A stretch of DNA of 64,000 bases from Lysobacter sp. cf310 (GTDB lineage: Bacteria; Pseudomonadota; Gammaproteobacteria; Xanthomonadales; Xanthomonadaceae): the NCBI RefSeq assembly GCF_900114355.1, contig NZ_FOSS01000005.1, positions 124,001 to 188,000 on the forward strand, written 5' to 3'. The notes below the pieces were generated by a model. It saw nothing but the letters and a program-made list of their open reading frames with translations, was not told the DNA's origin and searched no databases. Numbering within the stretch: the first letter of the stretch is position 1; every line of letters starts with the position of its first letter. Of this stretch, positions 16,857 to 25,037 are shown piece by piece. The translations under genes were made by a program, and so were the position numbers.

Positions 16857-18242
16857 TTAGGCGCTACGCCCACGCGACTGCGCCTGCGCCTCCTGCGACG
16901 GCGCGGACGGGTTGGCTTCGTTGAGGCGATTGAGCTGCGCGAGCGAATCGGCGACCGGCGTGCGCACCGCATCGTCGGTGCGCATGCTGGCCAATTGACG
17001 GCCGGGGTTCTGCAAATCGCCCTGCACCACGATCATGTTCTGACCGGCGGCCACGCCGTTTGCGTTGGCGGAGCTGAGCACGATGTGATTGATCTCGGTC
17101 AAGCCCTGCTTGCGCGCCAGGCAGGCCGCGCTGGCGGCCATGCACGCGCTGTTGCCGTCGTATTCGCGACCCAGGCTGGCGTCGAGGCGGCGGGTGGCGG
17201 CCTCGGCCTGCGGCAGCAGCGGGTCGTTGCTGCCCAGCGGGCCAGGCGTGGGGCCACGGTTGCCGGGCGGCGGCGCGGGCTGCGCGCCCTGCGGCGCGGC
17301 GGGTTGCGTGCCGGGCGCGGGCGCGTTCGGCGCAGGCGCATCCTGATTCTGAGTGGGCGGCACCAGCCGCTGCAGCGTGGCCGGATCGAGATTGCCGGTG
17401 GCCGGCAGGCCCTGCGCGTTCTGGTAGTTGATCACCGCCGCCTGCATGGACAGCCGGTACACGCCGTCCTCGGCCAACGGCTGCCCATCGGCGCCGCGTA
17501 TGCCGGCCGCGTTGAGGTTGCGCGCCGCGGCGCGCACGCGGTCGTCGGTTTCGCCGATGCGGATGATGCCGTCGTCCACCACCGGACGCGCCTCGATGCC
17601 CTGCCCGCGCCGCGGCGGATCCAGCGCCAAGCGACCGCTGCCGAGGTCGTCGACGTAATTGTCGAATTGCTGGTGATAGCGCGTGTCCACTTCCATATGC
17701 ACGTGGATCGGCACCGTGTCGACATTGCTCTGCGTGCCCAGCGCCTGGCCGTACTGGATGGTGTCGCCCTCGGTCACCGCGATATTGCTCATGTGGCGCA
17801 CGCGCGCGATCACCTCGCCGCCTTCGCGGTCGTAGATGTCGACCAGGCCTTCGGTCGGACTGACCCGGCCCACGTAGCCGGCCAGCGGCGAAGGCACATC
17901 GACGCCGCGCGAGCCCGGCCCCGTGGCCAGGCGCGGATCTTCCAGGATGAAGTCGCGCTTCTCCAGCACCTGGTTCTCGGTCAGGCCGTAGTCGCGGCGC
18001 GCGGTGCGCACTTCGATTTCCTGGATCTCGCCGTCGATCACGCCGTGCCGGCGCCCGGCCTGTCCGCCGGTGACCACGCCATTGACCACGCGCGCATCCG
18101 CGTTGCCGCCCGGGTGGTGGGTGACCAGGCTTTCGTAGTCGGTGACCGGAATATTGGCGGTACGACCCTTCTGGATCACGCGATAAGGCCTGGGGTCGGC
18201 CGGGGCGGCGGCTTGCGGGTCTTGCTCGTTCTCGTTGGCCAT
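16857..18242 (-). CDS. Type IV secretion antibacterial effector (M23-like, PG-binding, XVIPCD)
   Basis: A protein of 461 residues with three parts. Residues of about 108-190 resemble an M23 (LytM) peptidase: GVDVPSPLAGYVG, VRHMSNI with His150, and IHVHMEVD with His180/His182. Asp115 is present, but the first zinc His of the usual HxGxD is Ser111. Residues 235-293 form a peptidoglycan-binding-like unit. Residues of about 340-445 match the Xanthomonadales XVIPCD signal that routes effectors to the VirB/VirD4 system (SNDPLLPQA, GNSACMAAS, INHIVLS, DDAVRTPVADSLAQL). Inferred role: cell-wall damage in rival bacteria. The start follows AAAGGAA. The upstream lipoprotein is the likely immunity partner. 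Confidence 0.82.
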   Translation of the reverse strand: MANENEQDPQAAAPADPRPYRVIQKGRTANIPVTDYESLVTHHPGGNADARVVNGVVTGGQAGRRHGVIDGEIQEIEVRTARRDYGLTENQVLEKRDFILEDPRLATGPGSRGVDVPSPLAGYVGRVSPTEGLVDIYDREGGEVIARVRHMSNIAVTEGDTIQYGQALGTQSNVDTVPIHVHMEVDTRYHQQFDNYVDDLGSGRLALDPPRRGQGIEARPVVDDGIIRIGETDDRVRAAARNLNAAGIRGADGQPLAEDGVYRLSMQAAVINYQNAQGLPATGNLDPATLQRLVPPTQNQDAPAPNAPAPGTQPAAPQGAQPAPPPGNRGPTPGPLGSNDPLLPQAEAATRRLDASLGREYDGNSACMAASAACLARKQGLTEINHIVLSSANANGVAAGQNMIVVQGDLQNPGRQLASMRTDDAVRTPVADSLAQLNRLNEANPSAPSQEAQAQSRGRSA

Positions 18243-18292
18243 GGCGGCGATTCCTTTCGTGGTCGCGACGAACGCGATGGGCCGTGCCGCGC

Positions 18293-18703
18293 TCAGCGGC
18301 AGCGGTAATAGGTGTTGGATTGGCGATAGTTGACCACGGTCAGCTCGCCGTGGTCCTCGCCGCTGAGCAGCAGGACTTCCTCCAGCCGGATCGTGTCTTC
18401 ATTGATATGCAACTGCGAAACGATCTTCCAGGCCTGCGGCGTCTTGGAGATCTGCACCACACTGACCGGCTCGCGCCAATCCTCGTAAGCGGTGAGCTTG
18501 CGCGCGGCGATCTGCATGCGCGAATCGTTGTCGGTGGCGTTGGGCTGCTTGCAGGCGTCCGGGCTGTCGCCGATCCACACGCCTTGCAGTACCGCCGGGT
18601 AGGCGACGGCGGGCGGCTTGCCCTTGGCGGGCGAGGCAGTGCAGGCCATGCACAACATCCCTGCGACCACGGCTGCTGCCGCGTAGCTCAGTTTCGGTTC
18701 CAT
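18293..18703 (-). CDS. Putative lipoprotein immunity protein (X-Tfi type)
   Basis: A protein of 136 residues with a lipoprotein-type signal peptide (SYAAAAVVAGMLCMAC). The mature part holds a CRxx-free beta-rich domain (VLQGVWIGDSPDACKQPNATDNDSRM, HINEDTIRLEEVLLLSG) and ends NTYYRCR. Known immunity proteins for XVIPCD effectors are periplasmic lipoproteins encoded next to the effector, usually just upstream, as here: the effector starts 50 bp downstream on the same strand. The pairing is inferred from position and export signal, not from sequence family. The start at 18703 follows AAAGGA. Confidence 0.65.
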   Translation of the reverse strand: MEPKLSYAAAAVVAGMLCMACTASPAKGKPPAVAYPAVLQGVWIGDSPDACKQPNATDNDSRMQIAARKLTAYEDWREPVSVVQISKTPQAWKIVSQLHINEDTIRLEEVLLLSGEDHGELTVVNYRQSNTYYRCR

Positions 18704-18952
18704 GCCGCGTCCTTTGCGATAGGCAGGGTTAGGGTAAAGGCGGGCGTGGTTGTTTGCGAGTCTGGGCGCGTCGATCTGAACATCACGCCCGTTCAGCCCC
18801 AACCCTCAGCGTCAAACACTAGACATCAGGAAGGCATCAAAATTGAGCACTTTTCCTTCCCGCATGCGACGCAAAAAACGCCACCCCATCGATGAGACTC
18901 CGCCGGTTTTGCCGCGATAGCGGGCGCCAACCCGGGTTTGCTGCGATGAACC
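18704..18952. other. Gene-poor gap
   Basis: Between the immunity-like gene and the small-peptide promoter I see no supported gene. It is locally AT-richer than its surroundings and must contain the promoter of the minus-strand effector operon. Confidence 0.5.
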
Positions 18953-18980
18953 TTGACACCGCCGATAACCGGGCATAAAA
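18953..18980 (+). promoter_or_regulatory. Sigma70-type promoter for the small Cys peptide
   Basis: Perfect -35 hexamer TTGACA at 18953-18958 and an A-rich -10-like ATAAAA at 18975-18980, 16 bp apart. It lies 33 bp before the start codon of the small-peptide gene, which has an unusually good AAGGAGGAG ribosome-binding site. Confidence 0.6.
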
Positions 18981-19013
18981 GCGAGCCGCGTCAATCACTT
19001 AAGGAGGAGTGTT

Positions 19014-19157
19014 ATGCGTATCAAGCGTATTGCGATCCTGTGTGTTTTCGCGGCCCTCACCCTGAGCGCCTCTCAGCTCAGCGCCGAACCCACCTGCTGG
19101 CTCTGCGTCTCCGAGAACGGGCGCATGTACTGCGTGCAGGTGCCGTGCGAAGGGTGA
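19014..19157 (+). CDS. 47-residue secreted cysteine-rich peptide
   Basis: A short gene supported by a full expression signal: a TTGACA promoter, AAGGAGGAG seven bases before the ATG, and a signal peptide (MRIKRIAILCVFAALTLSAS). The mature part is about 23 residues (AEPTCWLCVSENGRMYCVQV and a final PCEG) with four cysteines at 28, 31, 40 and 45, spacing C-x2-C-x8-C-x4-C. It could form two disulphides or bind metal. I do not recognise a family. It is not part of the neighbouring effector operon, which is on the other strand. Confidence 0.6.
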   Translation: MRIKRIAILCVFAALTLSASQLSAEPTCWLCVSENGRMYCVQVPCEG

Positions 19158-19231
19158 CCAGGCGAACCCGCCTCTAACCGCGTGATAGATCCTCGGTAGG
19201 CATTACGACTTGGTGGCTATGGGGCTATCGA

Positions 19232-19447
19232 TCACCGATCGCCTATGACCCACGCGCCGCTTTCACACCGACGGACCACGACGCTGCGGTTCCCCACCGG
19301 GACCGCCGCGTCTTGCTGAGCCACTTGGGTTTGCGCTGACGGCTGCGCCCGCGTTCGTTCTACGGGCTGCAGACGTTGCAGCGACTCAGCGGCCGTGCGA
19401 GCGGCCGCATCTATCGACAGGCGCGAGTTACGATCGAGATCGGTCAC
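19232..19447 (-). pseudogene. Possible remnant of an XVIPCD effector C-terminus
   Basis: The minus-strand frame reads RLSIDAAARTAAESLQRL followed by a Gln-rich tail (AQPSAQTQVAQQDA). This lines up with the end of the complete effector at 16857-18242 (DDAVRTPVADSLAQLNRL, then PSAPSQEAQAQ). No start codon with a ribosome-binding site is visible and no catalytic domain precedes it; the frame runs back only to the end of the next gene. It looks like the tail of a decayed second effector. A chance Gln/Ala-rich frame cannot be excluded. Confidence 0.35.
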
Positions 19448-19544
19448 GTCGCCACGATCACGCGGATGCGCGGCGCCTGGGTCGCGGTAGCGCCGCTGGG
19501 CAAGACACGACCCACGCTTCCCAGGCCCTTGCCCGGCGCGCCGC

Positions 19545-20063
19545 TTACTTCCCCGCCCCCTTGCGCGCAGCCGCCAGCGCCGGCGCGCTCAACACGCCCT
19601 GTTGCTCGGCCAGCTTCAACAGCTGGGCTTCGATCTGCGACGCGGAGGTCGAGGAACGGGCCATGACGGTGGGAGTGCCTGCTTTGGCGGCGCCCAGCCG
19701 ATGCTCGGAGCGCAGGAAGCGGCCCTTCACGGTGTACTCGGGCTCGGCTTCCGCACTTACCACTTCGACACGGATGCCGTTGTAGCCCAGCACGGGCTGC
19801 AGCTCCGTCGAACCCACGCCCGCGCCAGTGGCCAAGGCGCCGGACAGCTGCGCCTGCAGCGAGCGAATGGTCTTGGCGTCGGTGATCGTCAGCGTGGGAT
19901 TGGGCCGCCCCGAATAGACCAGGTAAGTCACGCGCAGCGCGGACGGGGCGGCGGGGGCGTTCTGCGCCCAGGCTGCGGGGCCGCCGAACAGCGACAGCAG
20001 CACTACACAGATGGCCCAGGCTTTCATTGGACGCCTCGATACTAGGGAGTGGACGCGGTTCAT
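19545..20063 (-). CDS. Hypothetical exported protein
   Basis: A protein of 172 residues with a signal peptide (MKAWAICVVLLSLFGGPAAWAQ) preceded by 12 residues. The start at 20063 is favoured because its ATG overlaps the stop of the upstream LamG gene (ATGA), which indicates translational coupling; the ATG at 20027 is an alternative. The mature domain begins LRVTYLVYSGRPNPTLTITD and includes LGYNGIRVEVVSAE and a helical C-terminus (QIEAQLLKLAEQQGVL). I do not recognise the family; it may work with the LamG protein. Confidence 0.65.
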   Translation of the reverse strand: MNRVHSLVSRRPMKAWAICVVLLSLFGGPAAWAQNAPAAPSALRVTYLVYSGRPNPTLTITDAKTIRSLQAQLSGALATGAGVGSTELQPVLGYNGIRVEVVSAEAEPEYTVKGRFLRSEHRLGAAKAGTPTVMARSSTSASQIEAQLLKLAEQQGVLSAPALAAARKGAGK

Positions 20064-21217
20064 CGGATTTCCTCGTGGCCGCCGGCCTGCACGCTGTCCG
20101 ACCACAAGCGGAAATAACCGCAGAAGTCGGTGTAAGGGCCGCGATCGGCGTACTGCGGGTCGTAGATCTGCGAGCCGGAGTTGTCCAGGTTGGTCGCGGC
20201 CGTCTGTCCAGGCTTGTGGCTCCAGGTGCCGAAGCGGTCGCGGCGGTACCAGTGGTAGTCCTCGCCGGGCGCGACAACCAGCGCCACGGTGGTTTTGTGG
20301 CTGGGGTCGTACGGATCGACGATGGGCTCCAGGCCGTCGCGGATGGCGGCGGCGGCGACCACGGCGCAGCTCATGCCGATCGCTGTCCCGCCCGATGCAG
20401 TCCCGGGCTGAGCGAAGGTGTTGGTGCGCTTGTTGTTGGCGTAGTTGTAGCAGTTGTTCATGGTCATCGAGCCGCCGTTCCACGAGCTGGGCTCGTACAG
20501 CGGGTAGCCCGGCGCCATCACCGTGGCGATCTCGTCGATGGACAGCGCGCGGTTGTACAGATGCACCTCGTCCAGGCGATCGTTGAAATATGCGGTGCCG
20601 TCGACCGCGGCGCCGATCAACAGCGGCGCGTCGGTGTTGCTGAGAATCTCGGTCTGCAGCGGCCAGGCGCCGGCCTCGTTGCCGTCGATGTAGAACTGCA
20701 CCGTGCCTGTGCTGCGCGCCACCGTCACCGCGACGTGGTGCCAGCGGTTGGGCGTCAGCGCCATCTCCGTCAACGACGCGTAAGCCGCCTTGCGCGACGA
20801 ACCGCTCAGCCGCAGCGTCACCCGCCGACTGCTTGAAATGCCGAACACGTAGCCGCCGTTGACGCCGCGGTTGTCCAGGATGGTGCGGGTGGTGATGGTG
20901 TCGCCCACGCGCACGTAGGCGCCGAAGCTGAAATCGCCGCTGGCGAAACTCAGCGCCGGCGAGTACGGAACGGTGTAGTACTTGGCCCCGGCCAAGCTGG
21001 CGCCACGGTTGGCCCAGCCCCAGGAGGTGGTGTTGGTGCCCACGGCAGTGGCGATATGGCCGTGGTTGGTGACGTCGGCGGCCGTCGTGCTGATGGTCTG
21101 GAAGTTCCACCCGGCCACCGACCAGCTGTGCTGGATGGGCGTGGGTTGCGAGTGGCTGGAAGCGATGGGGAGCAACGCGCCGAGTACGAACGCGCAGAGC
21201 ACGAGCCTAGGTTTCAT
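20060..21217 (-). CDS. Secreted LamG-domain protein with possible cysteine-hydrolase domain
   Basis: A protein of 385 residues with a signal peptide (MKPRLVLCAFVLGALLPIASSHS). Residues of about 30-235 are a concanavalin/LamG jelly roll (FSFGAYVRVGDTITTRTILDN, NRWHHVAVTVARSTGTVQFYIDG, RLDEVHLYNRALSIDEI). The C-terminal 130 residues carry NNCYNYANNK with Cys256, then GEDYHWYRRDRFGTWSHKPG with His322 and His334, and TNLDN. The Cys-then-His order is that of papain-like or CHAP hydrolases, but I cannot name the family. Probably a secreted enzyme binding carbohydrate or cell wall. Coupled to the following gene by a 4-bp overlap. Confidence 0.72.
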   Translation of the reverse strand: MKPRLVLCAFVLGALLPIASSHSQPTPIQHSWSVAGWNFQTISTTAADVTNHGHIATAVGTNTTSWGWANRGASLAGAKYYTVPYSPALSFASGDFSFGAYVRVGDTITTRTILDNRGVNGGYVFGISSSRRVTLRLSGSSRKAAYASLTEMALTPNRWHHVAVTVARSTGTVQFYIDGNEAGAWPLQTEILSNTDAPLLIGAAVDGTAYFNDRLDEVHLYNRALSIDEIATVMAPGYPLYEPSSWNGGSMTMNNCYNYANNKRTNTFAQPGTASGGTAIGMSCAVVAAAAIRDGLEPIVDPYDPSHKTTVALVVAPGEDYHWYRRDRFGTWSHKPGQTAATNLDNSGSQIYDPQYADRGPYTDFCGYFRLWSDSVQAGGHEEIR

Positions 21218-21369
21218 GCGATGTCCTTATGCATTGCAGGCGACGGAACGGGGACGTGCCTGCAGAACCGGCTGCCCCGAGCCGATGTGTGTAGTCCTGC
21301 CGCATCTTGTGCCGGGGCTCAGCGGGAACACAAGGCCCGCCGCTCCGAGCGCGCGGCAGGGCACCTGCC

Positions 21370-21588
21370 CTAGCTCGCGGCCCGCGAGCCCTCTCCACCG
21401 CATTCTTTGCAGCCCTCGAAAGCGGTCCAGCGAGCGGACTCGTCCGAGTACTCGTTGCAGACCTCGCCCCGGCCACGACAGCGCGGGCACCAGCGATATC
21501 CGTAGCGAGCGGAGGCATCCCCTGGCGGTGCCGACGCTCGAAACAGCCGCTTGTGTATGTCCGATTTGAGGTTATCCGGATCGCTCAT
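21370..21588 (-). CDS. Small zinc-finger-like protein (DnaJ CR type)
   Basis: A protein of 72 residues with two CxxCxGxG-like motifs: CPRCRGRGEVC and CKECGGEG, as in the cysteine-rich region of DnaJ and in stand-alone zinc proteins. No J-domain is present. The start at 21588 begins MSDPDNLKSDIHKR; longer in-frame versions are Arg-rich and less likely. Role unknown; zinc binding is a fair inference. Confidence 0.6.
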   Translation of the reverse strand: MSDPDNLKSDIHKRLFRASAPPGDASARYGYRWCPRCRGRGEVCNEYSDESARWTAFEGCKECGGEGSRAAS

Positions 21589-21686
21589 GCGCGCATTGAG
21601 CCACATCCGCGGCGGCATTTTCGGCCTGTCGCGCCCCTGCCGGCGCCCGCGGGGCACCGGCGCCGATTTCACCGAACCACGGCCAC

Positions 21687-21947
21687 TCAGCCCTTGGCGG
21701 GCTTCTTCGGCTCGGTAAACATCCGCTTCTTCAGGTCCGCCAGCACCTTGCGCTGGTCGGTCTGGTTAAGCAGCGAGAACGTCACGATGGCTTCGGCCAC
21801 GATTTGCGTCTCAGCATAGAAGTAGGTAAGCGGAAGACCTCTAGCTCGAGTATGACACTGCGCGTCGGACAAACTTGCACCTTGAACCGTCAGCGCGTAC
21901 CGGCTGATGCCAAAAATCGTAACTTCCCGGTGCAATTCACTGCTCAT
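21687..21947 (-). CDS. Hypothetical protein
   Basis: An 86-residue protein beginning MSSELHREVTIFGISRYALTV with a helical central part (TQIVAEAIVTFSLLNQTDQRKVLADLKKRMF) and a Lys/Pro-rich end. An AGGAGCTGAG site lies just before the start. I do not recognise the family. It is the last high-GC gene before the lower-GC island that begins at about 21.95 kb. Confidence 0.55.
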   Translation of the reverse strand: MSSELHREVTIFGISRYALTVQGASLSDAQCHTRARGLPLTYFYAETQIVAEAIVTFSLLNQTDQRKVLADLKKRMFTEPKKPAKG

Positions 21948-22104
21948 ACTCAGCTCCTTCTGCGCAAGTCAGCATCGACAGCTCTTCGATACGAGAGCAG
22001 ACTAAACGACGCGACAGAAGGATTACGGCTAAATCACCCATCGTCAATTACGATAATCGTAATTACGTAAAAAGAAACTAGTGCCAGCTATCCATAAACT
22101 ATTT

Positions 22105-23217
22105 TCAATTCACGTCACCCAGGCTAACAATAAATTCCATTTCATCAAAATCTAGAAACTCAGGGCGAACAGATACTGCGTCAACAGACACCTCAGCCGG
22201 AAGCGTCTCGAATACATCAAGCAAAGAACGCAGCACAGGACCGACATCGTGTGCTATGCGCATCTTTGCGCAATCATCCACAACGTTGTAGAGACGATAA
22301 ATGTCGTACGGCGTCCGCCCCTCAACAGCCCTCCGCAATTCACTTAAGGATAAATGAATTGGATTGCTAAAACCTCCTCGCGTACTCTTAGCATCTACGA
22401 GCCGCTCATCGCCATTTACTGGGCCGATACGAAAATCATACGGGGATACAGCATTGATGCTTGAAGTCCACTCGTACCACTCAAAATTACCCCGCTCCAA
22501 CTGACGATCAAAGTACTCATTTAATAATACTTCGCCCAAAACACCTGTTTGCTCAGCAATTTGCCGTGACGACACAAACTCCTCAGGAGTTATTCCTCGC
22601 CCCTCACGCCGCCGATTGATTTTCTCAACACCAATGACTCCACCAAGTACGGCATCTTCGAGATCGTCGGTCTTAAGCCATTCAAAGAGAGGATGACCGA
22701 TAGGCAATGGCTCAACTGCAAGCACCGCTTCGATCTCCTCTTCATCGAGCAGCCACATCGATCCCTCGGGATAACGCCGATCAAGTTCTCGGTGAACACC
22801 AGCATCTACCGGAAGGGCTTGCGCTACCAAAACAATTTTGGCCGTACCCGGGACAACGTCACCAGAGAACTCGAATAAGGCAAAGTCACCAGGCAGCAGT
22901 ATGTTATAGCGCTGAGGATCATCCTCTGGACTGTCAATGAATTCCCCATTGAGCCGCCAGTTTTTCTGCTGCTTAAGGATCTTTCTCTGAAGGTTGTAGC
23001 TCTGAGCCATTCCCGGGCCAAGTAGATACAAATCGATAGAAAAACGTGGTTGCGGCACCGCCGCCGGCTCACGCAGCTGAGGATAAAGCTCGTCTACCAG
23101 GACCCTAGAATCCAGGTTGAATGCCTTCTGTTTTCCCGCTGGATTATTTTGGAAATGCCATTTGAATAGCGTCAGATCAGATGCTGTGAGCTTCTTCAGT
23201 GCAAGCTTGCGCGCCAT
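22105..23217 (-). CDS. DUF3883-type putative restriction endonuclease
   Basis: A 370-residue protein in the lower-GC island. The C-terminal part (about 225-315) has the DUF3883 pattern: TGVLGEVLLNEYFDRQL, WYEWTSSINAVSPYDFRIG, ERLVDAKSTRGGF and IHLSLSELRRAVEGRTPYDIYRLYNV. The spaced Glu, Asp and DAK residues are a plausible PD-(D/E)xK nuclease site. DUF3883 is often found in restriction and other defence proteins. Divergent from the regulator/methyltransferase operon, it is the natural candidate for the restriction subunit of this modification system. The N-terminal 200 residues are unassigned. Confidence 0.72.
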   Translation of the reverse strand: MARKLALKKLTASDLTLFKWHFQNNPAGKQKAFNLDSRVLVDELYPQLREPAAVPQPRFSIDLYLLGPGMAQSYNLQRKILKQQKNWRLNGEFIDSPEDDPQRYNILLPGDFALFEFSGDVVPGTAKIVLVAQALPVDAGVHRELDRRYPEGSMWLLDEEEIEAVLAVEPLPIGHPLFEWLKTDDLEDAVLGGVIGVEKINRRREGRGITPEEFVSSRQIAEQTGVLGEVLLNEYFDRQLERGNFEWYEWTSSINAVSPYDFRIGPVNGDERLVDAKSTRGGFSNPIHLSLSELRRAVEGRTPYDIYRLYNVVDDCAKMRIAHDVGPVLRSLLDVFETLPAEVSVDAVSVRPEFLDFDEMEFIVSLGDVN

Positions 23218-23329
23218 TTAAACGCTCTCTCCCCTCAGTCCTTGGTTCCTGTTCGCACGTGTCGTCAGAGTGACGCACACATATGCATCTTGGTGCACAA
23301 TAGCATCACTCCATCTCGGATGGCTCCAC
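23218..23329. promoter_or_regulatory. Divergent control region of the restriction-modification locus
   Basis: A 112-bp gap between the putative nuclease and the ribbon-helix-helix regulator. It contains the palindrome CGTCA-GAG-TGACG at 23263-23275, a candidate operator for the regulator, which would let it balance nuclease against methyltransferase expression. The assignment is inference from position. Confidence 0.35.
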
Positions 23330-23551
23330 ATGAACCGTAGCTCTGTCGCTCCTGATCGCAAGTCCATCAGAACTTCAGTCATGTTGCCAGAAGGTGCGCA
23401 CTTGCAGATCCAGGCTCTAGCCGACGCCAATCAAGTTTCCTCGGCTTGGATCATCCGCATGGCCATTCATCGCTTCTTAGATCAGCACCAGGGCCAGCTT
23501 GAGCTGCCGCTGATGAGGTCAATCGGACAAGGATCCAACGCCAATGATTGA
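23330..23551 (+). CDS. Ribbon-helix-helix regulator of the R-M operon
   Basis: A 73-residue protein with the Arc/CopG form: a basic strand (RKSIRTSVMLP) followed by two helices (EGAHLQIQALADANQVSSAWIIRMAIHRFLDQHQ). Its stop overlaps the methyltransferase start by 8 bp, so the two are translated together. By position it acts like the controller protein of a restriction-modification system, using a DNA-binding fold different from the usual helix-turn-helix controllers. Confidence 0.7.
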   Translation: MNRSSVAPDRKSIRTSVMLPEGAHLQIQALADANQVSSAWIIRMAIHRFLDQHQGQLELPLMRSIGQGSNAND

Positions 23552-25037
23552 AGACACTATTTCTCGCAAGCTTGCGCGTCTGCAAACCGGTGCGAAGCCT
23601 CGTGTTCTGGATCTATTTGCAGGTTGTGGCGGGCTTTCCTTAGGCTTCCAGGCCGCTGGCTTTGACATACGCGGCGCCGTGGAGTTCGATCAAGAGGCTG
23701 CCAGATCACATGGCTTGAATTTTCATGGCGGCGTTGAAGCCCACAGTCAGCCCATCGACATTACAAAAACATCCCCGACTGAACTATGCGCCCGATTGGG
23801 TACCGGCAAAGTAGCTGATGCTTTCGACGTCATAGTCGGCGGCCCTCCTTGCCAAGCTTTTGCACGGGTTGGTCGCTCCAAACTACGTGAGATCGAAGCT
23901 CACCCAGAGGCATTCATTCACGATCCGAGAGCACAGCTCTACAAGAAGTATCTAGAGTATGTAGATGCATTTCGCCCACTAGCCGTTCTAATGGAAAATG
24001 TACCTGACATCTTGAATCATGGCGGCCAGAACATCGCAGAAGAGACATGCGAGGTTCTGGAGGCCAAAGGCTACGTCTGCGGCTACACGCTTCTCAATGC
24101 CGCTTTCTATGGCGTACCCCAGATGCGAGAGAGGATGTTCTTAATCGCGTATCGCCAGGAAGTTGGCCAGCCTGTCTCGTTCCCCTCACCCAGCCATTGG
24201 CTCGTGCTTCCTCCTGGTTATGAAGGCTCCCGCTCTGTTGCGCTTAAGACGCTTCGTAGCCTCCTCAACGAAGCGCACTCATACATTGAGCCTCCAGTTG
24301 CTTCCGTGAACCTGCCCCCTGCTGTAACCGCCGAGGAGGCTCTGGGTGATCTACCAGCAATGCACGCCCGAGATCTCCTAGCCAGCGGCAAGATTACGCG
24401 GGGCGCCCGACGCTTCGATACGCCAATGGCATACAACCGAAAACAGCCTTCGGCTTACGCAGAGTTGATGCGAGCATGGCCAAACCATGAGGCCTCGAAA
24501 GAGGGCCCAAAAGATCATGTTATTCGTTACTTGCCTCGGGACTATGAGCTGTTTGCGCGAATGAACGCCGGAGACCAGTATCCGGAGGCGCATGCTCACG
24601 CTGTGGAAATGTTCCAGGAGCGCCTGATGGCAGCGCGAATAAAGGGTGAAAAGCTCTTGGAAGGCTCTGCGAAATACAAGGCTTTGTGGGCTTCCATTGT
24701 CCCTCCTTATGACGCCAGCAAGTTCCCGAACAAATGGCGGAAGATGTGGCGTAATCAGCCCGCTCGCACGCTTATGGCTCATCTTGGGAAGGACAGCTAT
24801 AGCCACATCCATTACGACAGCAAACAGGCACGAACCATATCGGTTCGTGAAGCTGCTCGACTGCAATCTTTCCCAGATGGCTTTGAGTTCAGCGGAACGA
24901 TGAACCCCGCATTCAAGCAAATTGGCAATGCAGTCCCTCCCCTGCTGGCAAGAGCAATCGCTACACAGATGATAAATACGCTCCAGAAAGCAAACGAAGC
25001 CAAAGATATCCCTCTATCGATGGCTGCAGCGTCATAA
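23544..25037 (+). CDS. C5 DNA cytosine methyltransferase
   Basis: A 497-residue enzyme. Motif I is DLFAGCGGLSLGFQAAGF, motif IV is GGPPCQAFARVGRSK with catalytic Cys103, motif VI is MENVPDIL, motif VIII is PQMRERMFLIAYRQ, and motifs IX/X are AARLQSFPDGFEF and FKQIGNAVPPLLARAIA. The variable region between VIII and IX (about 225-430) is the target-recognition domain. It transfers methyl from S-adenosylmethionine to C5 of cytosine. The operon order is regulator, methyltransferase, Vsr; the recognition site cannot be read from sequence. Confidence 0.95.
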   Translation: MIEDTISRKLARLQTGAKPRVLDLFAGCGGLSLGFQAAGFDIRGAVEFDQEAARSHGLNFHGGVEAHSQPIDITKTSPTELCARLGTGKVADAFDVIVGGPPCQAFARVGRSKLREIEAHPEAFIHDPRAQLYKKYLEYVDAFRPLAVLMENVPDILNHGGQNIAEETCEVLEAKGYVCGYTLLNAAFYGVPQMRERMFLIAYRQEVGQPVSFPSPSHWLVLPPGYEGSRSVALKTLRSLLNEAHSYIEPPVASVNLPPAVTAEEALGDLPAMHARDLLASGKITRGARRFDTPMAYNRKQPSAYAELMRAWPNHEASKEGPKDHVIRYLPRDYELFARMNAGDQYPEAHAHAVEMFQERLMAARIKGEKLLEGSAKYKALWASIVPPYDASKFPNKWRKMWRNQPARTLMAHLGKDSYSHIHYDSKQARTISVREAARLQSFPDGFEFSGTMNPAFKQIGNAVPPLLARAIATQMINTLQKANEAKDIPLSMAAAS

